A DNA stretch of 64,000 bases. It comes from Paraburkholderia sp. (GTDB taxonomy: Bacteria > Pseudomonadota > Gammaproteobacteria > Burkholderiales > Burkholderiaceae). Under the pieces are notes generated by a model. The model did not search any database. It was given only the letters and a program-made list of their open reading frames with translations, and was not told the DNA's origin. Shown here in pieces: positions 1 through 8,693 of this stretch (its first letter is position 1; the number at the start of each line of letters is the position of its first letter). A program made the position numbers and the translations under genes. The DNA lies in contig SCRN01000040.1 of assembly GCA_004322045.1 (NCBI GenBank), positions 62,001 through 126,000 on the forward strand, given 5' to 3'.

Positions 1-1
1 C

Positions 2-283
2 TATGAGCGGCCGCAGGCGGCCGACGCCGAGGCAGCTAGCCGCGCTCAGTTAGCAAGCCGCCTAAGCGGCCTATACGGGCAATCAGGCGCTCCCGTCGCG
101 CCGGCGAATCAGCCATATCAGGGTGATACCCAGGCGTCCCTGAGCCAGGGCGAATCGATCGTGAAAGTGGATATCCACTTGAAAGGCGCGCCGCACGGCA
201 CGCGCACGTCCGTGAGCTCGTCGCGCAACGTCGATACCAACGTGCGCACTGGTTCGACCATGGATCTCGGAGCAGCAACATGA
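2..283 (+). CDS. Phage tail tape measure protein, C-terminal part (5' end outside window)
   Basis: An open frame runs from the left edge to a TGA at 281-283 with no start codon of its own, so only the last 93 residues are visible. The segment is Ala/Gln-rich and then reads GESIVKVDIHLKGAPHGTR followed by VDTNVRTGSTM. That layout, with a hydrophilic linker, a VKVD beta-strand and an APxGTR turn, is usual at the end of tape measure proteins of Mu-like contractile-tailed phages. Tape measure proteins set tail length and line the tail lumen. Position supports this, because the gene lies directly before gpN and overlaps it by the four bases ATGA. The family call is inferred from a short tail and from context. 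Confidence 0.6.
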   Translation, partial: YERPQAADAEAASRAQLASRLSGLYGQSGAPVAPANQPYQGDTQASLSQGESIVKVDIHLKGAPHGTRTSVSSSRNVDTNVRTGSTMDLGAAT

Positions 284-1704
284 ATATTGGCGGCGGCGCG
301 GGCGCAGTGCTGGGCAGCATGTCTGGCATTTCCAATCTCGCCCAATCACTGTCGGCACGCCTGGGTGGTTCCATCGGCAGCTATTTCGAGCAGCTGCGGC
401 CGGCGTCGTTTCGCGGCATGCAATTTGTCTCACTCGGTGCGGACGGCACCTTTGGCCGGCGCAATGCGCTCCATGAATATCCGAAGCGAGACACGCCATG
501 GTCAGAGGACATGGGCCGCGCGGCTCGCCGGTTTCAGGTGACCGGTTACATCGTGGGGGATGACGTCATCCAGAAGCGCGACGTCATGATCAAGTTGTGC
601 GAGACGGAGGATACCGGCGAGCTCGTGCATCCGACATATGGGCGTCGCACTGTCAGCCTGATGGAATTCAGAGTGATCGAACGCTGGGACAAAGCGCGCT
701 ATTTCGAGCTCCAGTTCGATTTCGTCGAGAGCGGTGAAAGGGTTTTCCCGACTGCTGCGAATGCGACCACGAACCTCATCGCATCGGCGGTCAACGCGCT
801 TGGCTTGTCCGCAGCAGCCGATTTCGCCTCCCGCGTACTCAATACCCTGTCCTACGGTGCCGCAGTCGTTGGCATGGCGGTGAACACCGCGCTGTCGTGG
901 TACACGAATGCGAAAAACATCGTGGGCGATGCCCGGAACCTGGTTCGACTTGTCTTTAACCTGCCAGGCGCCTTCGGCCGATTTGCCGGGAGCGCGACGG
1001 TGCCTACCTTCAGCAAGTATCCCGGCGGCCCACGGGCGTCATCGCTCACTGTTGACGATCTCATCGAGCAGGCGACACAGGCGCGCACCGCAGTTTCGAC
1101 TGCGGCCAGCACACTCGCGACGGCAGCGGCCGCGCTCGGTACGAATTCGACGGCGGCTTTCGCCACGGCGGCGCAGGGCGTTGCAAGCGCCGTATTCGCG
1201 GCCGCGCCGGCGCCGGCGGATGCGATTCGGCTGTTGACCTCGCTGGCCACCTTCCAGCCGGCAACTCCTACCACTTCGTCGGTGATCGGCGTCGGAATGG
1301 CAACGATGCAATCTGCGTGTGGTGATTTGTTTCGGCGGGCCGCAATTGGATCTGCGGCGCTGGCAGCATCGCAATATCAGCCGACATCCGCGGACGATGC
1401 TGCGGCGATGCGCGACGCCTTGGCTGCGCTCATCGATAGCGAGATCGAGGTGGCAGGAAACCAAGGGGAAGACGGGACATACGGGGCGCTCCGATCGCTG
1501 CGCGCAGCTGTCGTCCAGGATTTGAACAAGCGGGGCGCCGGTCTGGCTTCGGTTAAGACGTTCAGCATGAAGGCGGGACTGCCGGCTTTAGTGCTCGCTC
1601 ATCGCCTATACCGGGATGCAGGACGCGCCGACGAGCTCGTCGCTCAGGTCGACCCGATCCACCCGGCTTTCATGCCCCTTAGCTTCCGCGCGCTTTCGTC
1701 CTGA
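280..1704 (+). CDS. DNA circularization protein, Mu gpN-like
   Basis: The product is a 474-residue virion protein of the phage Mu gpN family, a tail/baseplate component also named DNA circularisation protein. The N-terminal domain (about residues 40-150) has the family pattern RPASFRGMQF, then GRRNALHEYP and RFQVTGYIVGDD, ending near FDFVESGE. The rest is Ala-rich and probably helical. It starts inside the end of the tape measure gene (ATGA overlap) and stops two bases before the gpP gene, so it is translated with the baseplate cassette. In Mu-like phages this gene sits between the tape measure and gpP, as here. The family call is firm; the molecular role is known mainly by inference in the family. 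Confidence 0.85.
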   Translation: MNIGGGAGAVLGSMSGISNLAQSLSARLGGSIGSYFEQLRPASFRGMQFVSLGADGTFGRRNALHEYPKRDTPWSEDMGRAARRFQVTGYIVGDDVIQKRDVMIKLCETEDTGELVHPTYGRRTVSLMEFRVIERWDKARYFELQFDFVESGERVFPTAANATTNLIASAVNALGLSAAADFASRVLNTLSYGAAVVGMAVNTALSWYTNAKNIVGDARNLVRLVFNLPGAFGRFAGSATVPTFSKYPGGPRASSLTVDDLIEQATQARTAVSTAASTLATAAAALGTNSTAAFATAAQGVASAVFAAAPAPADAIRLLTSLATFQPATPTTSSVIGVGMATMQSACGDLFRRAAIGSAALAASQYQPTSADDAAAMRDALAALIDSEIEVAGNQGEDGTYGALRSLRAAVVQDLNKRGAGLASVKTFSMKAGLPALVLAHRLYRDAGRADELVAQVDPIHPAFMPLSFRALSS

Positions 1705-1706
1705 CC

Positions 1707-2780
1707 ATGGCAGACGACCTGACTCTGGTAATGGACGGCGTGAGCGTGTCCGGCTGGACAAAAATACGCGTCACTCGAGGTATCGAACGCCTTCCGAGCG
1801 ATTTCGATATCGAAATGACCGACCTGTACCCCGGCGACCTGAGCCAGGTGAGCGCTATTCCGGGGCAGGCCTGTCAGGTCGCGCTCGGCGGAGATGTGGC
1901 GATTACCGGATATGTCGACCGCGTCCACCCGGGTTTTGGTCGAGATTTCCATCGAATTCGCGTCGCGGGTCGTGGCAAATGTGAGGATCTGGTCGACTGC
2001 AGCGCGGAATGGGACGGTGGCCAGATCAGCGGTTCGAACGCGCTTCAGATCGCACAGAAGCTCGCTGCGCCCTACGGCATCAACGTGACCAGCGATGGAA
2101 ATAACGGGCCGAGCATCCCGCAATTCAATTTGATGATCGGCGAGACGCCGTTCGAGGTCATTGAGCGCATCGCGCGCTATGCAGGGTTGCTCGCATATGA
2201 CTTGCCGGACGGAAGCCTCAGGCTTGCCCGCGGCGGCGTCGATGCGCATGCCTCGGGCTTTACAGAAGGGCAAAACGTCGAGGAGGCCGATTTCGAATGG
2301 GGCGCTGATCTCAGATATTCCGAGATCGATTGCTACCTGTTGACCATGCAGACCATGGGCGACGCCGGCGTCAATCTCGTCCCGGTTGCCACTGCGCAAG
2401 ATGCGACGGTCGGGCGCCACCGCAAGCTATACATCGTTTCGGAGCAGGTGCAAGCCGGCCGGAACATTGCGCAAGAGCGGGCGAACTGGGAAGCGGCGCG
2501 GCGCGCGGGGCGATCTCAGGCAGTCCGAGTCGTGACTGATAGCTGGCGCGACGGCGATGGGCTGCTATGGACGCCGAACACGCTCGTGCCTGTAACGCTG
2601 CCGTTCCTAAAAATCCCCGACGAGACGTTCATGCTCATTTCCGAGGTGACCTATACGCTCGATGAGCACGGCACGCACGCTGATGTGCTGCTGATGCCGC
2701 CGGATGCGTTCAAACCGGAACCTACGATTCTGCAACCTCTTTCACCAGACGTCGTGCTCGGCGCCCCGAACGCTCCATGA
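1707..2780 (+). CDS. Baseplate hub protein, Mu gpP-like
   Basis: The product is a 357-residue protein of the Mu gpP (gp44) baseplate hub family, which forms the trimeric hub below the tail tube. It opens with the typical strand pattern LVMDGVSVSGWTKIRVTRG, then VERIARYAGLLAYDLPDGSL in the middle and a late TLDEHGTHADVLLMPPDAF. The start ATG follows the gpN stop by two bases, and the end overlaps the spike gene by ATGA at 2777-2780. This tight coupling fits co-translation of hub and spike, which bind each other in the virion. Length and order match Mu-like tails. Confidence 0.87.
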   Translation: MADDLTLVMDGVSVSGWTKIRVTRGIERLPSDFDIEMTDLYPGDLSQVSAIPGQACQVALGGDVAITGYVDRVHPGFGRDFHRIRVAGRGKCEDLVDCSAEWDGGQISGSNALQIAQKLAAPYGINVTSDGNNGPSIPQFNLMIGETPFEVIERIARYAGLLAYDLPDGSLRLARGGVDAHASGFTEGQNVEEADFEWGADLRYSEIDCYLLTMQTMGDAGVNLVPVATAQDATVGRHRKLYIVSEQVQAGRNIAQERANWEAARRAGRSQAVRVVTDSWRDGDGLLWTPNTLVPVTLPFLKIPDETFMLISEVTYTLDEHGTHADVLLMPPDAFKPEPTILQPLSPDVVLGAPNAP

Positions 2781-3337
2781 AGGCCTATCTCGATCGCACC
2801 GCGAGGCGAGTGATGAGCGCACTTGCGCAAGGCCTTGTAAAGCTTGTGAATGACAACGCCGGCATCCAGTTCATGCAGGTGAAGTTCAATCCGCTGCAGA
2901 CCATCGACAACCTGCCGCGCTGCGCGGAGTACGGGCTCACGTCGAACCCGCCCGAAGACTCCGACGCTGTGGTGGCATTCGCCGGCGGTGATCGTTCGAA
3001 TGGCGTCGTGATCGCGACGGGCAACGCCAAATACCGCATGAAGCAGCTGGCGACCGGTGAGGTGGCGATTCACGACAACATTGGGCAATCGATCTACCTG
3101 ACGGCAAGCGGGATCGTCATTAATGGCGGCGGCAACCCGATCCGGATGACGAATCTGACGAGACTTCGAGTCGAAGCGCCGATCGAAAGCACGGGGGACA
3201 TCACCGACAACTGCGATACGACCGGCCGAAGCATGGTCGGCGATCGAGAAATCTTTGACAGCCATCATCACGAGGTCAAGAACGTGCAGGGTGGAACGAG
3301 CACGGTCTCGTCCGAAGTTCCGACGCAACAGGAATAA
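2777..3337 (+). CDS. Baseplate central spike protein, Mu gp45-like (baseplate assembly protein V)
   Basis: The product is a 186-residue homologue of the membrane-piercing spike of Mu (gp45, also called baseplate assembly protein V). The N-terminal part is an OB-like domain with LPRCAEYGLTSNPPEDSDAV. The C-terminal half alternates short beta-strands, as expected for a triple-stranded beta-helix. Near the end is DSHHHEV, a His-rich motif like those that bind metal at the needle tip in this family. It overlaps the hub gene by four bases and is followed after three bases by the gp46 gene. Role and position both fit. The metal type cannot be read from sequence. Confidence 0.87.
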   Translation: MKAYLDRTARRVMSALAQGLVKLVNDNAGIQFMQVKFNPLQTIDNLPRCAEYGLTSNPPEDSDAVVAFAGGDRSNGVVIATGNAKYRMKQLATGEVAIHDNIGQSIYLTASGIVINGGGNPIRMTNLTRLRVEAPIESTGDITDNCDTTGRSMVGDREIFDSHHHEVKNVQGGTSTVSSEVPTQQE

Positions 3338-3340
3338 CCG

Positions 3341-3790
3341 ATGCCCGATATTTCGCTCATTTGGGACGTCGACAACAGCCGCGGCGACTGGCAACTGTCG
3401 GGCCCTGTGCTCGTCACCGGCAACGATCTTGCGAGCGCTACGCTCATCAGTCTGTTCACCGATCGCACCGCTAATCCCGACGACGTGATTCCGGACGGCA
3501 CCGACGACCCGCGAGGCTGGTGGGGCGACCTCGGCGAGGACCGGCCGATCGGTTCGCGCCTGTGGCTGCTCTCTCGAGCCAAGCAGACGCAGGAGACGCT
3601 AAACAACGCCGTCGACTATGCAAAGGAGGCGCTCGAGTGGTTCATCGACGACGGCGTGGCGGCGCGCATCGACGTATTTGCCCAATGGGTGCGTACATCT
3701 TTTCTCGGCCTGCAGGTCATCCTCTACAACCAAGACGGCACCACGATAGCGTCGCTCAGCTACGCATGGGCCTGGAAACAGATCGTCTGA
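3341..3790 (+). CDS. Baseplate wedge protein, Mu gp46-like
   Basis: The product is a 149-residue protein of the Mu gp46 family, which is related to the T4 gp25 wedge component. Family marks are the early WDVDNSRGDW, then LISLFTDR and the Asp/Trp-rich stretch DGTDDPRGWWGDLGEDRPIG. The long helix around ETLNNAVDYAKEALEWFIDDG follows. It lies between spike and gp47 genes with only a few bases on either side, the fixed order in Mu-like baseplate operons. It probably connects the tail sheath initiator and the wedge. No unusual residues are apparent. Confidence 0.85.
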   Translation: MPDISLIWDVDNSRGDWQLSGPVLVTGNDLASATLISLFTDRTANPDDVIPDGTDDPRGWWGDLGEDRPIGSRLWLLSRAKQTQETLNNAVDYAKEALEWFIDDGVAARIDVFAQWVRTSFLGLQVILYNQDGTTIASLSYAWAWKQIV

Positions 3791-3791
3791 C

Positions 3792-4952
3792 ATGCCATAC
3801 GCTCGAAAAACACTCGCGCAGATCCGCTCTGACGCGCTCGCCGACATTTCGGCGGCGCTGGAGGGATCGGATCCGTTGCTGCGCTATGCGGCGCTGAAGA
3901 TTATCGGCGTCGTGCTGTCCGGCATGACCAACGAGGAATATGGTTATCTCGACTGGATCTCGAAACAGACCAATCCCTTTACAGCCGAAGGTGAGTTTCT
4001 CGAAGCTTGGGGTGCGCTGAAGAAGGTCTATCGAAAGGATGCGAGTAAAGCCATCTTGACTGCGGCTTTCACTGGTGTGGCGGGAAAGACTCTCGACGAC
4101 GGCACGCCGGTTGATCGTAGTGACGGCGTGCCTTATATGAGTTCGGGCACGGCCATTGTTGTCGGCACGTCCGTTTCTGTGACGATCGTTGCTAACGTCG
4201 CGGGCGCAGCCGGCAACGCAGACGTTGGCACTGTGGTCTCGCTCGGCGTTGCCGTGGACGGAATTCAATCGACGGGCAGCGTGACGGGAATCGTCTCGTC
4301 AGGGGCGGACATTGAGGATCAGGAAGAGTACCGCGCACGCGTGCTTGATGCGTATCAAAATCCGCCTCAGGGAGGCAACCGGAGCGACTACGTTGAATGG
4401 GCGCTCAAAGTCTCGGGTGTGACCCGCGCGTGGTGCGCTCCGAATGGATTCGGGGCCGGCACGGTCGTTGTCTATGTGATGCTCGACGAGGCGCAAGTCA
4501 ATAACGGCGGCTTTCCACAGGGTACGAACGGCGTCTCGCAGTTTGACCAGGGGCCGGGCGGCCTGCCGCGGGATACACCCGCCACCGGCGATCAGTTGGT
4601 TGTGGCCGACGCATTAGTGACGCTTGAGCCCGTGACCGCGCTGGTATACGCATGTGCGCCTATCAGAAACACGCTCTCATTCGTGATCAGCGGCCTCGCC
4701 ACGGCTTCGACGACCACGCGCGCGGCAATAGCGAATGAGATCACGGATGTCTTTTTTCGCAATGGCGATCCTCGAGCGGGAACGATTAATCGATCCGATA
4801 TCAACACGGCAATCGCCACAGTGCCTGGCACGGCGGGATTTGTTATCGAGTCGATTACGGGCGTGATCAACGGCGTCACGACGCCATATCCCGACAACAT
4901 CACCGGCAGCTTCGGCGCGCTACCGGTGTTAGGCACCGTGACGTACAGCTGA
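3792..4952 (+). CDS. Baseplate J-like protein, Mu gp47-like
   Basis: The product is a 386-residue baseplate J protein (Mu gp47, P2 gpJ superfamily), a wedge component that links hub to fibres. The N-terminus has the helix ARKTLAQIRSDALADISAAL, followed by the WISKQTNPFTAEGEFLEAWGAL segment that is diagnostic for the family. The Gly/Val-rich middle domain leads to EEYRARVLDAYQNPPQGGN and a C-terminal domain with DINTAIATVPG. Length matches the Mu protein. It starts one base after the gp46 stop and ends three bases before the gp48 gene. Confidence 0.9.
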   Translation: MPYARKTLAQIRSDALADISAALEGSDPLLRYAALKIIGVVLSGMTNEEYGYLDWISKQTNPFTAEGEFLEAWGALKKVYRKDASKAILTAAFTGVAGKTLDDGTPVDRSDGVPYMSSGTAIVVGTSVSVTIVANVAGAAGNADVGTVVSLGVAVDGIQSTGSVTGIVSSGADIEDQEEYRARVLDAYQNPPQGGNRSDYVEWALKVSGVTRAWCAPNGFGAGTVVVYVMLDEAQVNNGGFPQGTNGVSQFDQGPGGLPRDTPATGDQLVVADALVTLEPVTALVYACAPIRNTLSFVISGLATASTTTRAAIANEITDVFFRNGDPRAGTINRSDINTAIATVPGTAGFVIESITGVINGVTTPYPDNITGSFGALPVLGTVTYS

Positions 4953-4955
4953 TCC

Positions 4956-5546
4956 ATGGCCGCTCCTCAACTAATCGACGCGGATTTTCTCGCCGCGCTC
5001 CAGGCATTGATGCCGCGTGGCCGGGTGTGGCCGCGTGACGCAGACGCGATTCAAAGCAGAACGCTCGCAGGCTGCGCTCCGACATATACGCGTCTGACCG
5101 CTCGAGCAAACAACGTCATCAGCGACGGCTTTCCGGGCTCGACATATGAACTGCTCCCCGAATGGGAGGCGTCTTTAGGGCTGCCAGATCCCTGCGCGGG
5201 TGCAGCGCCGACGACACAGCAGCGCCGCAATCAGGCCGTCTCGAGGCTCATCGCTACCGGTGGCCAGTCGATTTCATATTTCACTGCCGTCGCGGCCGCC
5301 CTCGGCTACACGATCACGATCACCCAGTTCGCACCGTCGAGATTCGGCCGGCCGTTTGGAAGGGCATTCGGCGGCGTCGCATGGGCGTTCGCGTGGCAAG
5401 TCAACGCCCCGACGTTCACCGTCAACAGCTTCCAGTTCGGAGGCTCGTTCGGTGCTCCCTTCGCCAACTGGGGCAACAACGTACTGCAGTGCGAGCTGAA
5501 AGCCTACGCACCAGCTCATACAACCGTGCTCTTTTCATACTCTTGA
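4956..5546 (+). CDS. Tail protein, Mu gp48-like (DUF2313/YmfQ family)
   Basis: The product is a 196-residue protein of the YmfQ/DUF2313 family, found between the J-like gene and fibre genes in Mu-like tails. The N-terminus reads FLAALQALMPRGRVWPRD, the family signature. It is followed by LLPEWEASLGLPDPC and a QQRRNQAVSRL helix. The C-terminus is rich in Phe and Gly and ends in a strand, AYAPAHTTVLFSYS. It probably bridges the baseplate wedge and the fibre network. The gene is seven bases from the fibre gene. Confidence 0.83.
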   Translation: MAAPQLIDADFLAALQALMPRGRVWPRDADAIQSRTLAGCAPTYTRLTARANNVISDGFPGSTYELLPEWEASLGLPDPCAGAAPTTQQRRNQAVSRLIATGGQSISYFTAVAAALGYTITITQFAPSRFGRPFGRAFGGVAWAFAWQVNAPTFTVNSFQFGGSFGAPFANWGNNVLQCELKAYAPAHTTVLFSYS

Positions 5547-5553
5547 GGGATTC

Positions 5554-6783
5554 ATGGACCGATTGATCGCGCCAAACAGCGTCGATGTGGCGCATGCGGA
5601 CACCGCGCCAGCGACAGGCACTCCCGGATACGCAACCGACGGTAACCCCGCCACAGGAGTGCCAGCGACGCTGTGGCCGGCATATGCCTTCAATACCATC
5701 CAGGATGAAATCTACAACGTCATCCTCGCCGCTGGATTGACGCCCGACCGCACGAAGTGGAATCAGTTGCTGACTGCGATTCAAACAATGCTCCAAGGGG
5801 GGACGACAAACGTTGGAGTCGATACTGGCGCTGCGAATGCATACGTCGTGGCGTTCACGCCGGCGCTCTCGGCTCCAGTCCCATGGGCGCCGTTTTGGGT
5901 GAAGATCAAGACCGCCAATACCGGCGCGTCGACGCTCAATGCGACCGGTACCGCTGAACCACTGGTCGGCGGCGCGCACCTTGCTCTGCAAGGCGGCGAA
6001 GTCGTCGCTAACGGCAATGCGTTGATTTATTGGAACCCGACGCTCGCCTCCGGCGCGGGCTCGTATGTGCTTCTGTTCTGTTCTGGCGCGCCTAAACAAG
6101 TCGCCCCCGCGACCGCATCACAGCATTCGATGCAACTGGGACAGGCTACGGGGCGTCTGCTCAACGTCCAGCATTTCGTAGCACCGGGCTCGACAACCTA
6201 CACGCCAGCGGTCGGGACGACAAGAATCATTGTCGAAGTAGTAGGAGGTGGTGGCCTCGGCGCTAGCACTGTGAGTACGAGCGGGACCCAAATTGCGGTT
6301 GGAGGCGGCGGGGGCGCAGGCGGATACGCTAAAAGCTATCTCACCTCTGGTTTCAGCGGCGTCACGATCACCATTGGAGCGGGTGGCACAACCGGCTCAC
6401 CGAATGGCGGCACGTCCTCTTTCGGTTCGCTGCTATCTGCAACTGGGGGCGCGGGAGGAACCAGTGCAAATACCGCGCAGGTACCTCCATTTGCGTCAAT
6501 CGGCACCCTTGGTGGAGTGGGGTCAAACGGGAACATCATCAACGCCATGGGTGGCCAAGGAACGGCCGGCATCGGCACAAATACGTCGAGCTTTGTCTCG
6601 GGTGCCGGAGGGGCATCCGCATTCGGCATGGGTGGCTATTCCCTTGCAACGCAATCAACCACTGGAACGGCTTCCGCGTCAGCGGGCGGTGGTGGTGGCG
6701 GAGCGCTTGCGGGGGGCAGCACTCCCGCACAAAACGGGGGCGCCGGTGGTCCGGGTGCAATCATCGTCCATGAATACGCATAA
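5554..6783 (+). CDS. Tail fibre protein with glycine-rich C-terminal domain
   Basis: The product is a 409-residue probable tail fibre. The first about 80 residues hold GTPGYATDGNPATGVPATLW and FNTIQDEIYNVILAAG, an attachment module common in Burkholderia phage fibres. The middle is a beta-rich repeat region. From about residue 215 the chain becomes extremely Gly-rich, with clusters such as GGGGGAGGY, GAGGTTGSPNGGTSS and GGGGGGALAGG. Such polyglycine-rich domains occur at tips of some phage adhesins and bind the host receptor. The receptor cannot be predicted. It directly follows the baseplate cassette and precedes a small fibre-associated gene. Confidence 0.72.
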   Translation: MDRLIAPNSVDVAHADTAPATGTPGYATDGNPATGVPATLWPAYAFNTIQDEIYNVILAAGLTPDRTKWNQLLTAIQTMLQGGTTNVGVDTGAANAYVVAFTPALSAPVPWAPFWVKIKTANTGASTLNATGTAEPLVGGAHLALQGGEVVANGNALIYWNPTLASGAGSYVLLFCSGAPKQVAPATASQHSMQLGQATGRLLNVQHFVAPGSTTYTPAVGTTRIIVEVVGGGGLGASTVSTSGTQIAVGGGGGAGGYAKSYLTSGFSGVTITIGAGGTTGSPNGGTSSFGSLLSATGGAGGTSANTAQVPPFASIGTLGGVGSNGNIINAMGGQGTAGIGTNTSSFVSGAGGASAFGMGGYSLATQSTTGTASASAGGGGGGALAGGSTPAQNGGAGGPGAIIVHEYA

Positions 6784-6793
6784 GGAACTCTAT

Positions 6794-7036
6794 ATGCACT
6801 CCTACGCACGCATCGTTGGCGGTTTTGTGGTCGAGCTTATCTCCCCAGCCATATATGACATCGACTCTCCCCCAGAATGCGAGTTCGAGTTTAAGTGCGG
6901 CGATGAGGTGCCGATTGAACGCCGCTTCACCGCCGATATCGTCGCGCAACTAGTCGATATAACGCCCCTCTCGCCGCAGCCATCGCCAGGTTGGACGTTC
7001 GATGGCAATAAATTTTTCCCTCCCAAGGAGGCATAA
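6794..7036 (+). CDS. Small phage tail-fibre-associated protein (80 residues)
   Basis: The chosen ATG at 6794 is preceded by AAGGA at 6782-6786, a better ribosome site than that of the in-frame ATG at 6770. The product starts MHSYARIVGGFVVELI and ends near PGWTFDGNKFFPPKEA. The pattern of a YARIV-type N-terminus, a short helix IVAQLVDI and a WTFDG motif is shared by many short phage proteins next to fibre genes. They are often labelled fibre assembly or hypothetical proteins. A role in fibre folding or attachment is inference from position between two receptor-binding proteins. The next gene begins two bases after the stop. Confidence 0.62.
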   Translation: MHSYARIVGGFVVELISPAIYDIDSPPECEFEFKCGDEVPIERRFTADIVAQLVDITPLSPQPSPGWTFDGNKFFPPKEA

Positions 7037-7038
7037 GC

Positions 7039-8604
7039 ATGCCACGTGAAGTCTATCTATCAGCCAGCGGTATTCCGACCGGCAGCGACCAATCGGCAAA
7101 CGTCGCGCAATGGGCATACACCAATCGCGGCATGATTCTCGTGCTCGATCCGCCGCCCGGGCAGATGTATGTGTTCGGAGGCATCCTTCTCGACTCGAGC
7201 TATAACGGCACGCGGCTGCGCTGGCAGGGCTATACGCAATTGCCATCAAATATCGCGTCCCCTGGTGTGACGACACCGAAGAACTTCGGGGGCTGCTGGA
7301 CTGGGATCGTCATCGGGCAGGCCGATGAGGTCACGCTCGAAAACATGATGATTCACGGCAACAGGCTCAATATGGCCGATAACGAGCACGTGATACCGAT
7401 CGGGGTAGCTGGTGCGACGAACCTGCGCATCGAAAATGGTTGGCGCGTCAAAGAGGTCCGCGGCGATGCGATTTACCTGGGTCAAGCCGATTGGCAGGCA
7501 AGCAGCTCGAACCCGCAAAATGTCACCATCGGCGATGGGGCCGTCGTGAACAGTGCAGACGATGGACGCAATGCGATCTCGGTCGTCGCCTGCACGACCG
7601 GCAGCATTGGGCGGCTCGTATCGATCGGCGTAGGTGGCGTCGTTGGTGGGGCTACGCAACCGGGCGGCTTAGACATTGAGCCCGATTACGGCTATCAGAG
7701 CGTGACAGATTTCAAGGTGCACGACCTGCAGGTGACGACGGCCGGGACGGCTGGCGTCGGTGTCATCGGCAAGTCGATTAGCGGCAATAACGCCTCCCGC
7801 GATTGGAACTGCTACGGAATCGAATTTGGCAGTATCCGCGTGTTGCGGACCGGTATAGCGGACCCGACGCTACCCGATCCTAGTCAAACGCCCGCGCTTG
7901 GCCCGGCCCCTTTCGTCAATTGCGCAGACGTCGACATCGCGATAGGTCATATGAAATATGCAGCTGGCACGCGCGGGCAAGGAGTCAGCCATGATTTTTG
8001 CCAGAATGTGCGCGCTAAGTGGAGGGTTTCCACCGTCTCCGTGGGCGTCGCAATCGGCATGGGCGATATGGTGCTAGATTCCGATTTCGAGGTGATCGGG
8101 AACGATTATTCGGTAGCCGTCGCGCGCACGAGCCAATTGGTGCGTACAGACGTGCGGACCAAAGCATATTATTCGGTTCCGGGGAGCACAGCGTTTCCCG
8201 TCCAGGCGCATTCGGGAAATCGGTCGAATATTTCTCAGGTCAACACGCACTACATTGTCGAGGCTCCATACGACGGAAACAACGCCCGGGCATTCCGTAA
8301 CGAGCCAAACGCCGCCGTGACATTTGGTGCGGGCACAGAGGTGAGGGGTGGCGATTGGACCGGCTATGCAAGCCCGCCGGTGACGATCGATGCGGCGATC
8401 CCGAAACGGCACATTACGGGGTTGATGCAGGGTCCGCAAAATCCGGGGCTTGGAATGTGGGCGGCCGGAGACAGGTTTGAGTGCGTGCCGCCTCAGTACT
8501 CTCAAACTACAGGAAAGGTTCTCTCGACGTGCATCAGATTGACCAGCGGCGGCGGAAATACGCCAGGCGTCGATTGGGTGAACGACTACGGAACGAACAG
8601 CTAA
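7039..8604 (+). CDS. Probable tailspike with right-handed beta-helix (pectate-lyase-like)
   Basis: The product is a 521-residue protein preceded by a strong AAGGAGG site at 7024-7030. It shows repeating short beta-strand rungs such as VTLENMMIHGNRL, NLRIENGWRVKEVRGDAIYLG and SIGRLVSIGVGGVVGG. Together with the early WAYTNRGMILVLDPPPG, this resembles a right-handed parallel beta-helix of pectate-lyase-like tailspikes. Such spikes often cut or de-acetylate surface polysaccharide. I cannot identify catalytic residues. It ends the structural cassette and is followed by an O-acyltransferase, suggesting that both act on the same surface glycan. The fold call is inferred from the strand periodicity. 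Confidence 0.62.
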   Translation: MPREVYLSASGIPTGSDQSANVAQWAYTNRGMILVLDPPPGQMYVFGGILLDSSYNGTRLRWQGYTQLPSNIASPGVTTPKNFGGCWTGIVIGQADEVTLENMMIHGNRLNMADNEHVIPIGVAGATNLRIENGWRVKEVRGDAIYLGQADWQASSSNPQNVTIGDGAVVNSADDGRNAISVVACTTGSIGRLVSIGVGGVVGGATQPGGLDIEPDYGYQSVTDFKVHDLQVTTAGTAGVGVIGKSISGNNASRDWNCYGIEFGSIRVLRTGIADPTLPDPSQTPALGPAPFVNCADVDIAIGHMKYAAGTRGQGVSHDFCQNVRAKWRVSTVSVGVAIGMGDMVLDSDFEVIGNDYSVAVARTSQLVRTDVRTKAYYSVPGSTAFPVQAHSGNRSNISQVNTHYIVEAPYDGNNARAFRNEPNAAVTFGAGTEVRGGDWTGYASPPVTIDAAIPKRHITGLMQGPQNPGLGMWAAGDRFECVPPQYSQTTGKVLSTCIRLTSGGGNTPGVDWVNDYGTNS

Positions 8605-8644
8605 CGCCTCTTCCATCAAATTCCAGTTCGGCTCCCCAAGGGAA

Positions 8645-8650
8645 TATAAT
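8645..8650 (+). promoter_or_regulatory. Candidate -10 element (TATAAT) for the prophage acyltransferase
   Basis: A perfect TATAAT lies in the gap after the tailspike gene, in an otherwise GC-rich region. The hexamer at the expected -35 position is poor. If the element is used, transcription would begin near 8657, downstream of the ATG at 8649, so translation would start at 8694. An autonomous promoter is common for prophage cargo genes expressed in the lysogen. This is a sequence match only. Confidence 0.4.
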
Positions 8651-8693
8651 GCTCGTCGTCTTGGGGTTCAGTCTCGGGGGCGAGGCTGCCGAC

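Noticed and set aside
8481-8693. N-terminal extension of the acyltransferase
   Set aside because: The extension lies mostly inside the tailspike gene, has no family resemblance, and a TATAAT element plus a ribosome site favour ATG 8694.
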